Origin: a virus
Direction: 5' to 3' (one strand)
Length of the DNA stretch: 64,000 bases
Virus record (IMG/VR): IMGVR_UViG_3300027963_000056
Span: 1 to 64,000 of that record
Part shown: positions 48,888-56,892 of the stretch, piece after piece
Layout: every line of letters begins with the position of its first letter
How positions within the stretch are numbered: the stretch's first letter is position 1
The notes under the pieces: model-generated
Databases searched by the model: none
What the model saw: the letters and a program-made list of their open reading frames with translations, nothing else
What the model was told of the DNA's origin: nothing
Position numbers and translations under genes: made by a program

Positions 48888-49180
48888 ATTGGTTAAAACG
48901 TTGGTTGGCTCGAGCAGTGGTAGAAGGGCATGAAGATTCAGATCGTCAAGACCGTGTGTACGCAACTGCTGTATCCAAGTTGTCTGTCGGGCGAGACGTT
49001 GAAAGCGATGATGGACTCAATATCACAGTACGCAAAGCCATTGGTGGCCGGATTGTGACGTTCAGGCATTATGATGTCAAAACTGACCGTCATAATCACC
49101 GGCTGTATGTTGTCCCAGAAGACTTGGATTTTGAGAGAGAGTTAGGCAAAATGATCACCCTAGAATCCATGAGAGGCTGA
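48884..49180 (+). CDS. Small phage protein
   Basis: 98 residues: amphipathic N-terminal helix MNWLKRWLARAVVE, then beta-rich (NITVRKAIGGRIVTFRHYDV). Familiar layout from T4-like phages, function unknown. ATGA overlap with the previous gene. Confidence 0.65.
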   Translation: MNWLKRWLARAVVEGHEDSDRQDRVYATAVSKLSVGRDVESDDGLNITVRKAIGGRIVTFRHYDVKTDRHNHRLYVVPEDLDFERELGKMITLESMRG

Positions 49181-49182
49181 AA

Positions 49183-49190
49183 GTAAATAC
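49183..49190 (+). promoter_or_regulatory. Late-type element GTAAATAC, three bases before an ATG
   Basis: GTAAATAC-ACT-ATG at 49194; no Shine-Dalgarno sequence nearby. Confidence 0.55.
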
Positions 49191-49193
49191 ACT

Positions 49194-49562
49194 ATGGAAC
49201 TACTAAATTTTATACTTGATCTTGTGTTTTGGGGCATTGTGTCCTGGTTTGTGTTTACCTGGCTAGTGAGTCGTTATTTGGAACAACGCCAAATTGGCCA
49301 AGTGGTTAGAGATCTTGACCAGGAGCAGTTGATTCCACTCACAGTAGAGGTTGACCAAGATCAATATTTTTGCTATAATAGTATTACCAAAGCATTTGTG
49401 TGCCAAGGATACAATTTGAAGGAAATTGTAGAACGTTTTCGACAACTGTATCCGGACAAGTCTGCCGCCATCTATGATGGTGATGAGACTGCGGTGCGTA
49501 TCCTTAAAAGTCAATTGAAAGAACTCGGTGAAAATTTCTCTAGTGTCAGACGTACATCTTGA
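49194..49562 (+). CDS. Membrane-anchored phage protein
   Basis: 122 residues, N-terminal membrane segment (ILDLVFWGIVSWFVFTWLVS) and a soluble C-terminal part with YNLKEIVERFRQLYPDKSAA. The coding sequence contains a full promoter at 49351-49379. Function unknown. Confidence 0.7.
   Translation: MELLNFILDLVFWGIVSWFVFTWLVSRYLEQRQIGQVVRDLDQEQLIPLTVEVDQDQYFCYNSITKAFVCQGYNLKEIVERFRQLYPDKSAAIYDGDETAVRILKSQLKELGENFSSVRRTS
49351..49379 (+). promoter_or_regulatory. Intragenic sigma-70-type promoter
   Basis: TTGACC 49351-49356 and TATAAT 49374-49379, 17-base spacer and the same TTTTTGC context as the intergenic family, embedded in codons for EVDQDQYFCYN. Likely drives the phosphoesterase gene at 49528. 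Confidence 0.8.
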
Positions 49563-50382
49563 ATTTGGAGACCTTGATTTTGAAAATGATCAAGGTGCTG
49601 AAGTCTTGATCTTGAGCGGCGATATCTGTGTTGCTCATGATATCACACAACGTGACCCTTACGGCGTGATGGGTCCAGAATATCGTAGCAATCGATTCCA
49701 TGACTTCTTTCAACGCTGTCATGATCGGTTTCCACACGTGATCTATATTGTGGGCAATCATGAATACTACAATGGCGACTTTGCCACCGCTTTTGCACAC
49801 CTAAAGGACGTGCTGGGCTACTTGCCTAATCTGCATGTGCTGGAAAAAGAATCTATCATGATCGATGATGTTACATTCTTGTGTGGTACGCTGTGGACTG
49901 ACATGAATCGCGAAGACCCACATACCTTGTGGGAAATTCGACGCTACATGAATGATTTTAGAATCATCAAGGACAGTCGCCATCCTGTGCATTACAAGGA
50001 CTCGGAAGGTCACCGTCACACACGTGATGGCAAATTCAGCCCCGAGGCAACTGTGGAAGAACACCGGGCCATGTTGAAATTTGTTGAAGAGTCCGTTGAC
50101 GCCAACCCCACAGGTAAGTATGTGGTAGTTGGGCATCATGCACCCAGCCGGGCGTCAACTCACCCACAGTATGCAGATCAAACCATGGTGAATGGTGCTT
50201 ACAGTTCAGATCTGGATCAGTTTATTCTTGATCGTCCACAAATCAAATTGTGGACGCATGGACACACTCATCATGAGTTTGACTACATGATTGGCTCATG
50301 CCGTGTGATGTGCAACCCACGTGGCTATGATGGCTATGAACAACAGGCGGAACAATGGAAACTCAAAACAGTAGATATCTAA
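49528..50382 (+). CDS. Calcineurin-like metallophosphoesterase
   Basis: 284 residues. SDVHLEFGD, LSGDICVAHD, IVGNHEYYNG, VVGHHAPS and WTHGHTHHEF supply all metal ligands. Start is GTG at 49528, inside the preceding gene, giving MKISLVSDVHLE, the only frame position that includes the first motif. Distinct in sequence from the phosphoesterase at 21318 and the LpxH-like one at 28595. Substrate unknown. Confidence 0.9.
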   Translation: MKISLVSDVHLEFGDLDFENDQGAEVLILSGDICVAHDITQRDPYGVMGPEYRSNRFHDFFQRCHDRFPHVIYIVGNHEYYNGDFATAFAHLKDVLGYLPNLHVLEKESIMIDDVTFLCGTLWTDMNREDPHTLWEIRRYMNDFRIIKDSRHPVHYKDSEGHRHTRDGKFSPEATVEEHRAMLKFVEESVDANPTGKYVVVGHHAPSRASTHPQYADQTMVNGAYSSDLDQFILDRPQIKLWTHGHTHHEFDYMIGSCRVMCNPRGYDGYEQQAEQWKLKTVDI

Positions 50383-50561
50383 ATTGGTTCCGGTACAGTG
50401 GGATCAGTGTTATTGTTACACTGAACCCACTGCATTGGCGCTTGATACCTGGTGCTAGACGTGAGCCCAACGATGGTTGGCCCAGTCCCAATGAACGCAC
50501 CTGGAGTGTGGGTTGGTTGTTCTTGACCATACGTGGTTGGGTTGACAATGGTGATTGGTAA
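50355..50561 (+). CDS. Conserved small phage protein
   Basis: 68 residues, very Trp/Arg-rich: YLNWFRYSGISVIVTLNPLH, PSPNERTWSVGWLFLTIRGW. I recall close relatives in T4-like marine phages. Overlaps the phosphoesterase gene by 28 bases. Confidence 0.78.
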   Translation: METQNSRYLNWFRYSGISVIVTLNPLHWRLIPGARREPNDGWPSPNERTWSVGWLFLTIRGWVDNGDW

Positions 50562-50713
50562 TGCGAGAGCATGCAGAGTGGATTGTACTTGCTGTGCTGA
50601 TTGCGTTGGCTGTGATCAACAACTCGGTAATGGGGGAAGACAGTGAACGTACGGCACTGGATCGGGTACGCAACTCAAGTGGATACTTAATACGATATGA
50701 ACCAACAGACTAA
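50561..50713 (+). CDS. 50-residue membrane protein
   Basis: MREHAEWIVLAVLIALAVIN then a short charged end (GEDSERTALDRVRNSSGYLI). Start overlaps the previous stop by one base (TAATG). Confidence 0.6.
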   Translation: MREHAEWIVLAVLIALAVINNSVMGEDSERTALDRVRNSSGYLIRYEPTD

Positions 50714-50966
50714 ACAACTAGCAGAACAGGCAGGCTTTGTACTGGATGAATTACCAGACTCAGTACTACAACCATTAGAAACATTTGCTGATCTATTGCG
50801 AGCCGCAAACACTCGTGAAGTGATTGCATTGTGTGCCAACACAATTAACAATAATCTCAATGAGCAAAAGCAAAAAACAAAACATCGTTGGGACATTGTG
50901 GAAGCCGTTGTGATCGTCACAGCATTGGCTGTCTGGGTCACCTGGTGGTACACTCAATATCATTGA
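50697..50966 (+). CDS. Small tail-anchored membrane protein
   Basis: 89 residues with a helical soluble part (QPLETFADLLRAANTREVIA) and a C-terminal membrane segment (VEAVVIVTALAVWVTWWYTQ). Three bases separate TTAATAC from its ATG. Confidence 0.65.
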   Translation: MNQQTKQLAEQAGFVLDELPDSVLQPLETFADLLRAANTREVIALCANTINNNLNEQKQKTKHRWDIVEAVVIVTALAVWVTWWYTQYH

Positions 50967-50978
50967 TAAAGGATAAAC

Positions 50979-51692
50979 ATGAAAATATATATTGGTAAAC
51001 CGCGTGATCACTGGATCTCACCTTACACAATCATGGATTATGTGTTCTGGTGGACCGACTGGTCCAAGTGTAGTCGTGACCGGCGTATTCGCAGTCTTGA
51101 AGAAGAAAGCACGTATGTTGAGCATCCGGCCTGGGTAGAACGCTGGAGTGATCGTCTTGAACCCATTAGTCGTGCGATCCAATGGATCTTGGATCGTGTG
51201 CATCCGGCCATCAATTACGTAAAAATTGACTACTGGGACACCTGGAGCATGGACCATACCTTGAGTCCCATCATCCTGCCCATGTTAAAGCAGTTAAAAG
51301 CAACTCAGCACGGTGCAGGATTTGTGGACGATGAAGATGTGCCCGAAGAACTAAAAAGTACCAGCGCACCTGCCAAAGAGAACGAATGGGATACCGATGC
51401 CAATCACTTTGCTCGTTGGGAATATGTACTGGACGAAATGATATTTGCGTTTGAGTGCAAAACAGATGACTCCTGGGAAGATGCGTTCCGTGAGGGCGAG
51501 ATTGACATATTGTGGGTGCCTGTGGACCGGGATGGTAATGAAGTGCCCCGAGGTGAACACAAGCACTATCAAATGAAAGACGGTCCCAACAACACACACA
51601 AGTGTGATTACGAAGGTATGAAAGTGGTTGAAGCACGTATACAAAACGGCTTTCGCTTGTTTGGCAAATACTACCAAAACCTTTGGGATTGA
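50979..51692 (+). CDS. Conserved phage protein beginning MKIYIGKPRDHWISPYTI
   Basis: 237 residues. The start and VFWWTDWSKCSRDRR are characteristic of a T4-like phage family I remember, uncharacterised; it also has WDTWSMDHTLSPIILPML and many Trp/His/Asp residues. AAAGGA precedes the ATG. Heads a run of five small genes. Confidence 0.8.
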   Translation: MKIYIGKPRDHWISPYTIMDYVFWWTDWSKCSRDRRIRSLEEESTYVEHPAWVERWSDRLEPISRAIQWILDRVHPAINYVKIDYWDTWSMDHTLSPIILPMLKQLKATQHGAGFVDDEDVPEELKSTSAPAKENEWDTDANHFARWEYVLDEMIFAFECKTDDSWEDAFREGEIDILWVPVDRDGNEVPRGEHKHYQMKDGPNNTHKCDYEGMKVVEARIQNGFRLFGKYYQNLWD

Positions 51693-51693
51693 G

Positions 51694-51948
51694 ATGACAT
51701 TCAAACACATGATCAGAGACATGATGACCTATGCTGAAAATTTGGGTGTAGAATTCACTCCCAACTCCGTCCCCCGAAGCGATTATGAGCAGTGGCGGAA
51801 ACAATACACCTGGGACGCTCTGCATGATCTACGCTATGGTCAAAGTTTCTGCAACTACTTTGGCATCACAGATCACAGACTCTTCTTTGAGCGAAACTGG
51901 TTGGTGTGCGACACAGTGATTCAGCGAGAGTGGCTTGCAAGATCCTAA
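51694..51948 (+). CDS. Small phage protein
   Basis: 84 residues, MTFKHMIRDMMTYAENLGVE, ending FFERNWLVCDTVIQREWLAR. ATG one base after the previous stop. No family recognised. Confidence 0.6.
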   Translation: MTFKHMIRDMMTYAENLGVEFTPNSVPRSDYEQWRKQYTWDALHDLRYGQSFCNYFGITDHRLFFERNWLVCDTVIQREWLARS

Positions 51949-52177
51949 CTTTCCACACGGTGCTCAAATATCATGGGGCAGAGAGTATGACACAATCACA
52001 GCCTGGGACACAATTGCCACCTGGGGTGTAGAGTTTTTTGGCCTGCCCGGCGATCGTTATGTCACCGACATTCACATCAACGATATGACCTGGTGGTTTC
52101 GATCCGAACATGACAGGTTGCTGTTTGTTTTACGCAACGGCCTGGCTCGATGCATACAGTTAGAGTCCACAACATAG
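51935..52177 (+). CDS. Small phage protein with TTG start
   Basis: 80 residues, aromatic (ISWGREYDTITAWDTIATWG; DMTWWFRSEHDRLLFVLRNG). The frame has no early ATG; TTG at 51935 within the previous gene's end is the likely start. The C-terminal layout W-x-R-x-x-x-D-x-x-x-F-x-L recurs in the next genes at 52150 and 52381, suggesting a small paralogous group. Confidence 0.55.
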   Translation: MQDPNFPHGAQISWGREYDTITAWDTIATWGVEFFGLPGDRYVTDIHINDMTWWFRSEHDRLLFVLRNGLARCIQLESTT

Positions 52178-52368
52178 AAGTTTTTGATGCAATTGACCTA
52201 AAGAATCAATTGCTCCAGGCGGGCCTGGCAATAGAGCAAGACTTTGAATGGGCCTGGATCACTGCTGAATACAACAACGTAGAAGGATGGACACGGCAGA
52301 AACATGCAGAATTTCGATTCCATGATCCAGCCGTGGCCACGTTTTATCAGTTGAAATGGGCACGATAA
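52150..52368 (+). CDS. Small phage protein
   Basis: 72 residues: MHTVRVHNIEVFDAIDLKNQ ... AEFRFHDPAVATFYQLKWAR. Ends in the same F-x-F-x-D-x-x-x-x-x-x-F-x-L-x-W layout as its neighbours. Confidence 0.6.
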   Translation: MHTVRVHNIEVFDAIDLKNQLLQAGLAIEQDFEWAWITAEYNNVEGWTRQKHAEFRFHDPAVATFYQLKWAR

Positions 52369-52380
52369 TAAGTATTGTTG

Positions 52381-52620
52381 ATGAAGCGCACTCATGAACC
52401 CCTGTTTGAAATTCGTCTTGGCGATAGTTTTAACTATGCCCGAGAAATCAACAAACCTTTTGGTGCGCTGGACCGGGTACTGGCCTGGTGCAAAACTGAA
52501 CTAACAGGTGAATGGCGTTGGCAACTGGTAGACGTCAGCACAGACCAACGACCAGGTCGTTACATTTTCTATTTTGATGATGAGCGTGATTACTTTGCTT
52601 TCACGTTGTATTGGCAGTAG
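52381..52620 (+). CDS. Small phage protein
   Basis: 79 residues: MKRTHEPLFEIRLGDSFNYA ... GRYIFYFDDERDYFAFTLYW. Same C-terminal layout as the two preceding genes. Followed by a promoter. Confidence 0.6.
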   Translation: MKRTHEPLFEIRLGDSFNYAREINKPFGALDRVLAWCKTELTGEWRWQLVDVSTDQRPGRYIFYFDDERDYFAFTLYWQ

Positions 52621-52634
52621 TACTTAGGTAGTAC

Positions 52635-52663
52635 TTGACAAATAATCCCAAACCTTGTATAAT
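52635..52663 (+). promoter_or_regulatory. Sigma-70-type promoter
   Basis: TTGACA 52635-52640, TATAAT 52658-52663, 17-base spacer. Confidence 0.88.
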
Positions 52664-52693
52664 CAACACATAGCAACTTTAATAGGTGTCAAT

Positions 52694-52930
52694 GTGAGCA
52701 TAGAAATAAAAAATCTAACCGCCGAGCAGGTAGAAATGCTAGATATCATGTGGAGTTTTGATTCCGCAGAAGAATATCTAAACTGGTACCACCTGCTGGA
52801 CGCTGAGGATCAAGACATGGCCGATGTACTGCAACGCATGATCATTCTTGAGACCATGGATGAGATGCTGGAAGAAGTTAGCGATAACTACGCTGATATC
52901 AAATCTTACTTGAAAAAGTTCATGCTATGA
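52694..52930 (+). CDS. Small acidic helical protein with GTG start
   Basis: 78 residues: MSIEIKNLTAEQVEMLDIMW, then DVLQRMIILETMDEMLEEVS. GTG at 52694 follows TAGGTG; any upstream start would lie in the promoter. Acidic, all-helical; function unknown. Confidence 0.6.
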   Translation: MSIEIKNLTAEQVEMLDIMWSFDSAEEYLNWYHLLDAEDQDMADVLQRMIILETMDEMLEEVSDNYADIKSYLKKFML

Positions 52931-53259
52931 ACCATCACTTTGTTGTGATGTGGGACAACACTGGCCTAGAGTATATAGGCGATATCACTGCTGACGAAGT
53001 AAACCGTAGTTGGTCGGCACTACAAGGTCGACCCGTTGGTAGTGCCTTGCCCAACCTCAATCACATGATACTCCGTGCTAGATACAACCCACAGCGTCAC
53101 TATGAGATTTATCAGATTGAAGCCACAGATGGCATCACTGCCGACGACATACGAGACATGTTTGCGGCCAGTCCCCAAACAGCCGCGGACACAATCCGCA
53201 GACTTGGTCACTGTTACTTTAGTGACCGAGTGCAAGAAGACCGCGTGGTAATACGTTAA
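52927..53259 (+). CDS. Conserved small phage protein
   Basis: 110 residues: MNHHFVVMWDNTGLEYIGDI, LNHMILRARYNPQRHYEIYQ, ITADDIRDMFAASPQTAADT. Familiar from T4-like phages. ATGA overlap with the previous gene. Confidence 0.75.
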   Translation: MNHHFVVMWDNTGLEYIGDITADEVNRSWSALQGRPVGSALPNLNHMILRARYNPQRHYEIYQIEATDGITADDIRDMFAASPQTAADTIRRLGHCYFSDRVQEDRVVIR

Positions 53260-53262
53260 AAT

Positions 53263-53907
53263 ATGGCAACTCTACAACAAGTTTGTGACTACAACAGAAC
53301 CCGGGTCAATTGGATCAAGATGTATTCAATGATTGATACTCTTGGTACAACTATGAACAGTCAAAAGGATCGTTTTGACAAAAGTGATCTCATTGAAATG
53401 GGACTGGAAGTCTACAGTAACAGCGACATTAAATATATAAACCAGCCCGGCATAGATCACGAACTGGTAAACCTATTAGATGCTCAAGGCGTGCCAGTTA
53501 CACAAGAAATGAAGTTTGTTAGTACACTTTTTTACAAAGATATTGTCATTGAACGTGCTAACCGGCGGCGAGGAATCAAAGGCACAAAAGAATTGCAACG
53601 ATCAAATCAACCTGTTACAATAAAGTTGGTTAACTCAATGGGATCAAACACTCATACAAAGTTGCCTGCAACATACGCAAAATTTTTATTAGTAGCAGAT
53701 AACAATAGTGCTCATGTGATTGAGATTGCTACACTATTGCCGTATTTGGTATTTGGTGGTGATGGAATTACAGCCGTTGATGTTCCATCAAACTTGTTTA
53801 CCCAAGTGATTGGCCCAGATGATATTACTGCCAGACAGCCCTTAGCAAACTTCAACTACAAAACTGAAAAGTTGATATTTCAACGTGATTTTTTAAACAG
53901 GTTTTAA
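53263..53907 (+). CDS. Hypothetical phage protein
   Basis: 214 residues; helical N-terminus (VCDYNRTRVNWIKMYSMIDT), basic middle (IERANRRRGIKGTKELQRSN) and mixed C-terminus. No family recognised. No ribosome-binding site; the preceding sequence is GTAATACGTTAAAAT. Confidence 0.6.
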   Translation: MATLQQVCDYNRTRVNWIKMYSMIDTLGTTMNSQKDRFDKSDLIEMGLEVYSNSDIKYINQPGIDHELVNLLDAQGVPVTQEMKFVSTLFYKDIVIERANRRRGIKGTKELQRSNQPVTIKLVNSMGSNTHTKLPATYAKFLLVADNNSAHVIEIATLLPYLVFGGDGITAVDVPSNLFTQVIGPDDITARQPLANFNYKTEKLIFQRDFLNRF

Positions 53908-53908
53908 T

Positions 53909-54784
53909 ATGACATACCAAGTTTACAACCAATCTTGTATAGAAGGCATGCGTGAGCATGTGGCCAATGACAGCATTGACTTGATCTTTACCGATCCGCC
54001 TTATGGCATCAAAGGTGATGAATTGGATGTGCATTACCACAGAGACGAATCAAAGGTAGTGCCAGGCTACGTTGATGTGCCACTCAGCGAGTATGCCAAA
54101 TTCAGTCTGGACTGGATTCGAGAATGTGAGCGTGTGCTACGTCCAGGTGGCAGTATGTACATTGTGAGTGGCTATACCAATCTGCATCATATTCTCAATG
54201 CGCTACATGCCACTGGCCTGGAAGAGATCAATCACATCATTGCCAAGTACAGTTTTGGCGTCAGTACCAAGAACAAATTTGTGAGCAGTCACTACCATGT
54301 GCTATTTTGGACCAAACCAGATCGAGGTAGCAAGAAACGCACTTTCAATTCCAACTACAAGTACACGGATCAAAAAGACAGTTATCACGATAGGTTGAGT
54401 GTGCAAGACATGCCCAGAGACTACAAACCCGGACAAGTCAAAAACAAAAATCAATTGAGTGAAGACTTTATTGAAAAGTTTATCATGTACTCTAGTAACC
54501 GAGGTGACACTGTGTTAGATTGCTTTGGTGGTGGATTGACCACAGGCAGAACAGCACTACGCTGGGGTCGTAAGTTTGTGGGGTTTGAACTCAACACTCA
54601 TGCCTATGATGCATTTGTGCCCACGTTAGATACAGTAGAAGAGTTACCGGATCCTGTGCCCAGTACACCTGATGCTGTTGAACTAGCCAAGCGTCAAAAA
54701 CTACGAGATGGTTGGAAACGGGATCGGCTGGCAAAAAAAGCAAACAAAAGTACTACTCAGCCAGTGGTTGACCAAATTCAATAA
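53909..54784 (+). CDS. DNA adenine/cytosine-N4 methyltransferase
   Basis: 291 residues, beta-class order: catalytic TDPPYGIKG first (near residue 30), then DWIRECERVLRPGGSMYIVS, and the SAM-binding DCFGGGLTTGRTAL near residue 208 with FVGFELN. Different architecture from the methylase at 1813. Acts on phage or host DNA; no cognate nuclease is adjacent. The next promoter overlaps its last codons. Confidence 0.92.
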   Translation: MTYQVYNQSCIEGMREHVANDSIDLIFTDPPYGIKGDELDVHYHRDESKVVPGYVDVPLSEYAKFSLDWIRECERVLRPGGSMYIVSGYTNLHHILNALHATGLEEINHIIAKYSFGVSTKNKFVSSHYHVLFWTKPDRGSKKRTFNSNYKYTDQKDSYHDRLSVQDMPRDYKPGQVKNKNQLSEDFIEKFIMYSSNRGDTVLDCFGGGLTTGRTALRWGRKFVGFELNTHAYDAFVPTLDTVEELPDPVPSTPDAVELAKRQKLRDGWKRDRLAKKANKSTTQPVVDQIQ

Positions 54785-54796
54785 ATCTGATATAAT
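54768..54796 (+). promoter_or_regulatory. Sigma-70-type promoter, TTGACC-17-TATAAT family
   Basis: TTGACC 54768-54773 within the methylase end; TATAAT 54791-54796; initial sequence ATACACATATTAA is shared with the promoter at 56834. Confidence 0.9.
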
Positions 54797-54824
54797 ATAC
54801 ACATATTAACTACTGGAGCCTTTG

Positions 54825-55958
54825 ATGATTCCTGCATACGAAGATGTTGTGCGTAAGCCAAACGTCATGAAAAACAGAAACCCGCTTAAACAAAAAACCA
54901 GTCGGATTGTGGCGTTGGCAGATCGTGTGGCACAACTGCAAACATACAAAGGTTGGCAACGATTGATTGCTGAATATCAAAAACAAGGCATTCAAATTGA
55001 TCCTAAATTACGACCATTGATCAAGATGGTCAAGTTGAAATTGTTGTTCATCGACGAAGACATTCAACGAGCACTAGATGCCAAACATTGTACCAGCATC
55101 GCAGGTATTGGTAATTTCAACCCAATGTACCTGCAGGTGTTTTATTGTGTTAAAATACCGGGCAAAGAAGAATACCATTCAGTTGATGCCCAACATACTG
55201 CCACACTAGTTGCGGCCTTGATTGATGCTGGGGTGTTTACCGACGAAACAGATTGGCGTGAAGTAGAAATGCCTGTGCTGTATATGGAAACCAATAGCAA
55301 GGCATTTGCTCGTAAAGCATTTGCACTTATCAACGGCAAAGGCAAAAAGAAAATTAGTGCGTGGTACGAACATCGAACCAAAGTGATGAGTGCTCGAATT
55401 GATCAAAGCAATGACGACGACGACCAAGAAGCATTAACCAAGCAAGAAATTTGCGAAAAATACGATTGCTACCCAGTAGACAAAGAAAGTGATTTTATAG
55501 GTTTGCCCGGTACGTTTACTCATATGCAAGCACTGAGTCTTGACAATGAAATTTTGGAAATGGCCTGTAAATTTCACAGCGACTATTTCCACTATGATGA
55601 GATCAATGGTTCACTGTGGTTTATGATGGAAGATTTGTTCAAGGCATTCAGGGCTGCCAAGATCAAAATCACAGACAAGTTCCTGGGCGAACTTGCTGGA
55701 ATTCTGCAAGGCTACTTTGCAGGACTTGCAGGCTTTCACGAGGCTGTACATCATGCACATCGCCAATGGGGCGAGCATACATATGGCTATGAAGTATCTT
55801 GGCAAGATGAGGCCATTGCGGCCGTTTTAGTACTACTTTATCAACGACTGGGTGGTACCCAACGCATTCCAAAACCCTTGTTGGATCGATTTGAAAAGAT
55901 ACTTGACTTTGTGGCAGATGACATCAAAGCACTCTACGAAGAAGTTGAAACAGCATGA
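54825..55958 (+). CDS. DUF6551/ParB-like phage protein
   Basis: 377 residues. LLFIDEDIQRALDAKHCTSI, FYCVKIPGKEEYHSVDAQHT (the D-x-Q-H-T turn), and VLYMETNSKAFARKAFALIN with NGKGKKKISAWYEH resemble the ParB/sulfiredoxin-like N-domain plus helical region of proteins that phages use in place of partition or DNA-modification factors. Assigned loosely. GGAG six bases before the ATG. Confidence 0.65.
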   Translation: MIPAYEDVVRKPNVMKNRNPLKQKTSRIVALADRVAQLQTYKGWQRLIAEYQKQGIQIDPKLRPLIKMVKLKLLFIDEDIQRALDAKHCTSIAGIGNFNPMYLQVFYCVKIPGKEEYHSVDAQHTATLVAALIDAGVFTDETDWREVEMPVLYMETNSKAFARKAFALINGKGKKKISAWYEHRTKVMSARIDQSNDDDDQEALTKQEICEKYDCYPVDKESDFIGLPGTFTHMQALSLDNEILEMACKFHSDYFHYDEINGSLWFMMEDLFKAFRAAKIKITDKFLGELAGILQGYFAGLAGFHEAVHHAHRQWGEHTYGYEVSWQDEAIAAVLVLLYQRLGGTQRIPKPLLDRFEKILDFVADDIKALYEEVETA

Positions 55959-56266
55959 GTTACTTCTACATCCTTCCCGGGCCATTCCGAACAGGATTTG
56001 GCATTACTGGTGACCACGAACGTCGAGAAAAAGACTACACCGGTGCCTGGGGAGGTGTAGCACGTTTTTCATACCTGTTTGAAGGCACTAGTACACACAT
56101 CAAGCGATTAGAAAACATCATCAAAATTCAAAATAGAGACATGCTGTGGAAAGTAGATGAGTGGGAAACCGAGTGGCTGGACAATGACTGGACTCCTGAA
56201 CAGTTACTGGGATTCGTGCAAGAACTAGTAGCAGAACGCCACCTAAAAGTAGTACAAATAAGGTAA
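55955..56266 (+). CDS. GIY-YIG-like small phage protein
   Basis: 103 residues: FYILPGPFRTGFGITGDHER, REKDYTGAWG, and STHIKRLENIIKIQNRDMLW. The order strand-GxT-helix-R with a later E is like the T5orf172/MUG113 branch of GIY-YIG nucleases, though the Y-I-G is replaced by FGI. ATGA overlap with the previous gene. Confidence 0.6.
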   Translation: MSYFYILPGPFRTGFGITGDHERREKDYTGAWGGVARFSYLFEGTSTHIKRLENIIKIQNRDMLWKVDEWETEWLDNDWTPEQLLGFVQELVAERHLKVVQIR

Positions 56267-56280
56267 TACTCAAGTACTAC
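56263..56280. repeat. Copy 4 of the 18-bp palindrome
   Basis: GTAATACT-CA-AGTACTAC, overlapping the previous stop codon. Confidence 0.75.
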
Positions 56281-56282
56281 CG

Positions 56283-56312
56283 AAACCCTACAGCAATGTG
56301 GGGTTTTCTTTT
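56283..56312 (+). terminator. Intrinsic terminator
   Basis: AAACCCTACA / TGTGGGGTTT stem with TCTTTT tail. Confidence 0.85.
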
Positions 56313-56314
56313 GG

Positions 56315-56343
56315 TTGACTGAATATTCCCTTTTTGCTATAAT
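56315..56343 (+). promoter_or_regulatory. Sigma-70-type promoter family member
   Basis: TTGACT 56315-56320, TATAAT 56338-56343, shared ACTTGTATAGAAACT start. Confidence 0.9.
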
Positions 56344-56373
56344 ACTTGTATAGAAACTAAAAAGGGGTTCAAA

Positions 56374-56844
56374 ATGGGAACACGTAGTCGCATCGCAGTC
56401 ATGCACGGTCCAGTTGCCAAGTCAGTTTACTGCCATTGGGACGGCTACCTAGAGCACAATGGTGCCATCCTGTTGGAGCACTATGACTCCTCCAAAGCCA
56501 ATCAACTGGTTGCCCTGGGCGACATGAGTAGTCTGCGTCCTGAGATTGGAGTAAAGCATCCTTTCTCTTGTTTAGATGCTGATGCTGGTAGCGACTATGA
56601 AGAACGTTATGGCAACATGTGTACCTTTTACGATCGTGATCGCGGCGAAACAGAATGCACTTGGTCAGTAGATCACACGTTTGAAGATTTCCTGAACCGT
56701 GCCAAAGGTTGCGGTGCTGAGTTTTACTATGTGATGAAAGATGGTGTATGGTATGTGGGTGACACTTATGATTCTACTGAATTAAGTAATAAGTTAACAC
56801 CACTTGCGGAAGCCATGCAAGCCGTGGAAACGGTTGACCAATAA
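56374..56844 (+). CDS. Conserved phage protein beginning MGTRSRI
   Basis: 156 residues. MGTRSRIAVMHGPVAKSVYC with HWDGYLEHNGAILLEHYDSS is a widespread phage family I remember; uncharacterised. Single-gene unit with AAGGGG before the ATG. Confidence 0.85.
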   Translation: MGTRSRIAVMHGPVAKSVYCHWDGYLEHNGAILLEHYDSSKANQLVALGDMSSLRPEIGVKHPFSCLDADAGSDYEERYGNMCTFYDRDRGETECTWSVDHTFEDFLNRAKGCGAEFYYVMKDGVWYVGDTYDSTELSNKLTPLAEAMQAVETVDQ

Positions 56845-56862
56845 TCGCCGAACTGCTATAAT
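56834..56862 (+). promoter_or_regulatory. Sigma-70-type promoter family member
   Basis: TTGACC 56834-56839 overlaps the preceding codons; TATAAT 56857-56862. Confidence 0.9.
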
Positions 56863-56892
56863 ATACACATATTAAGACAACTAGGAGCCCGT

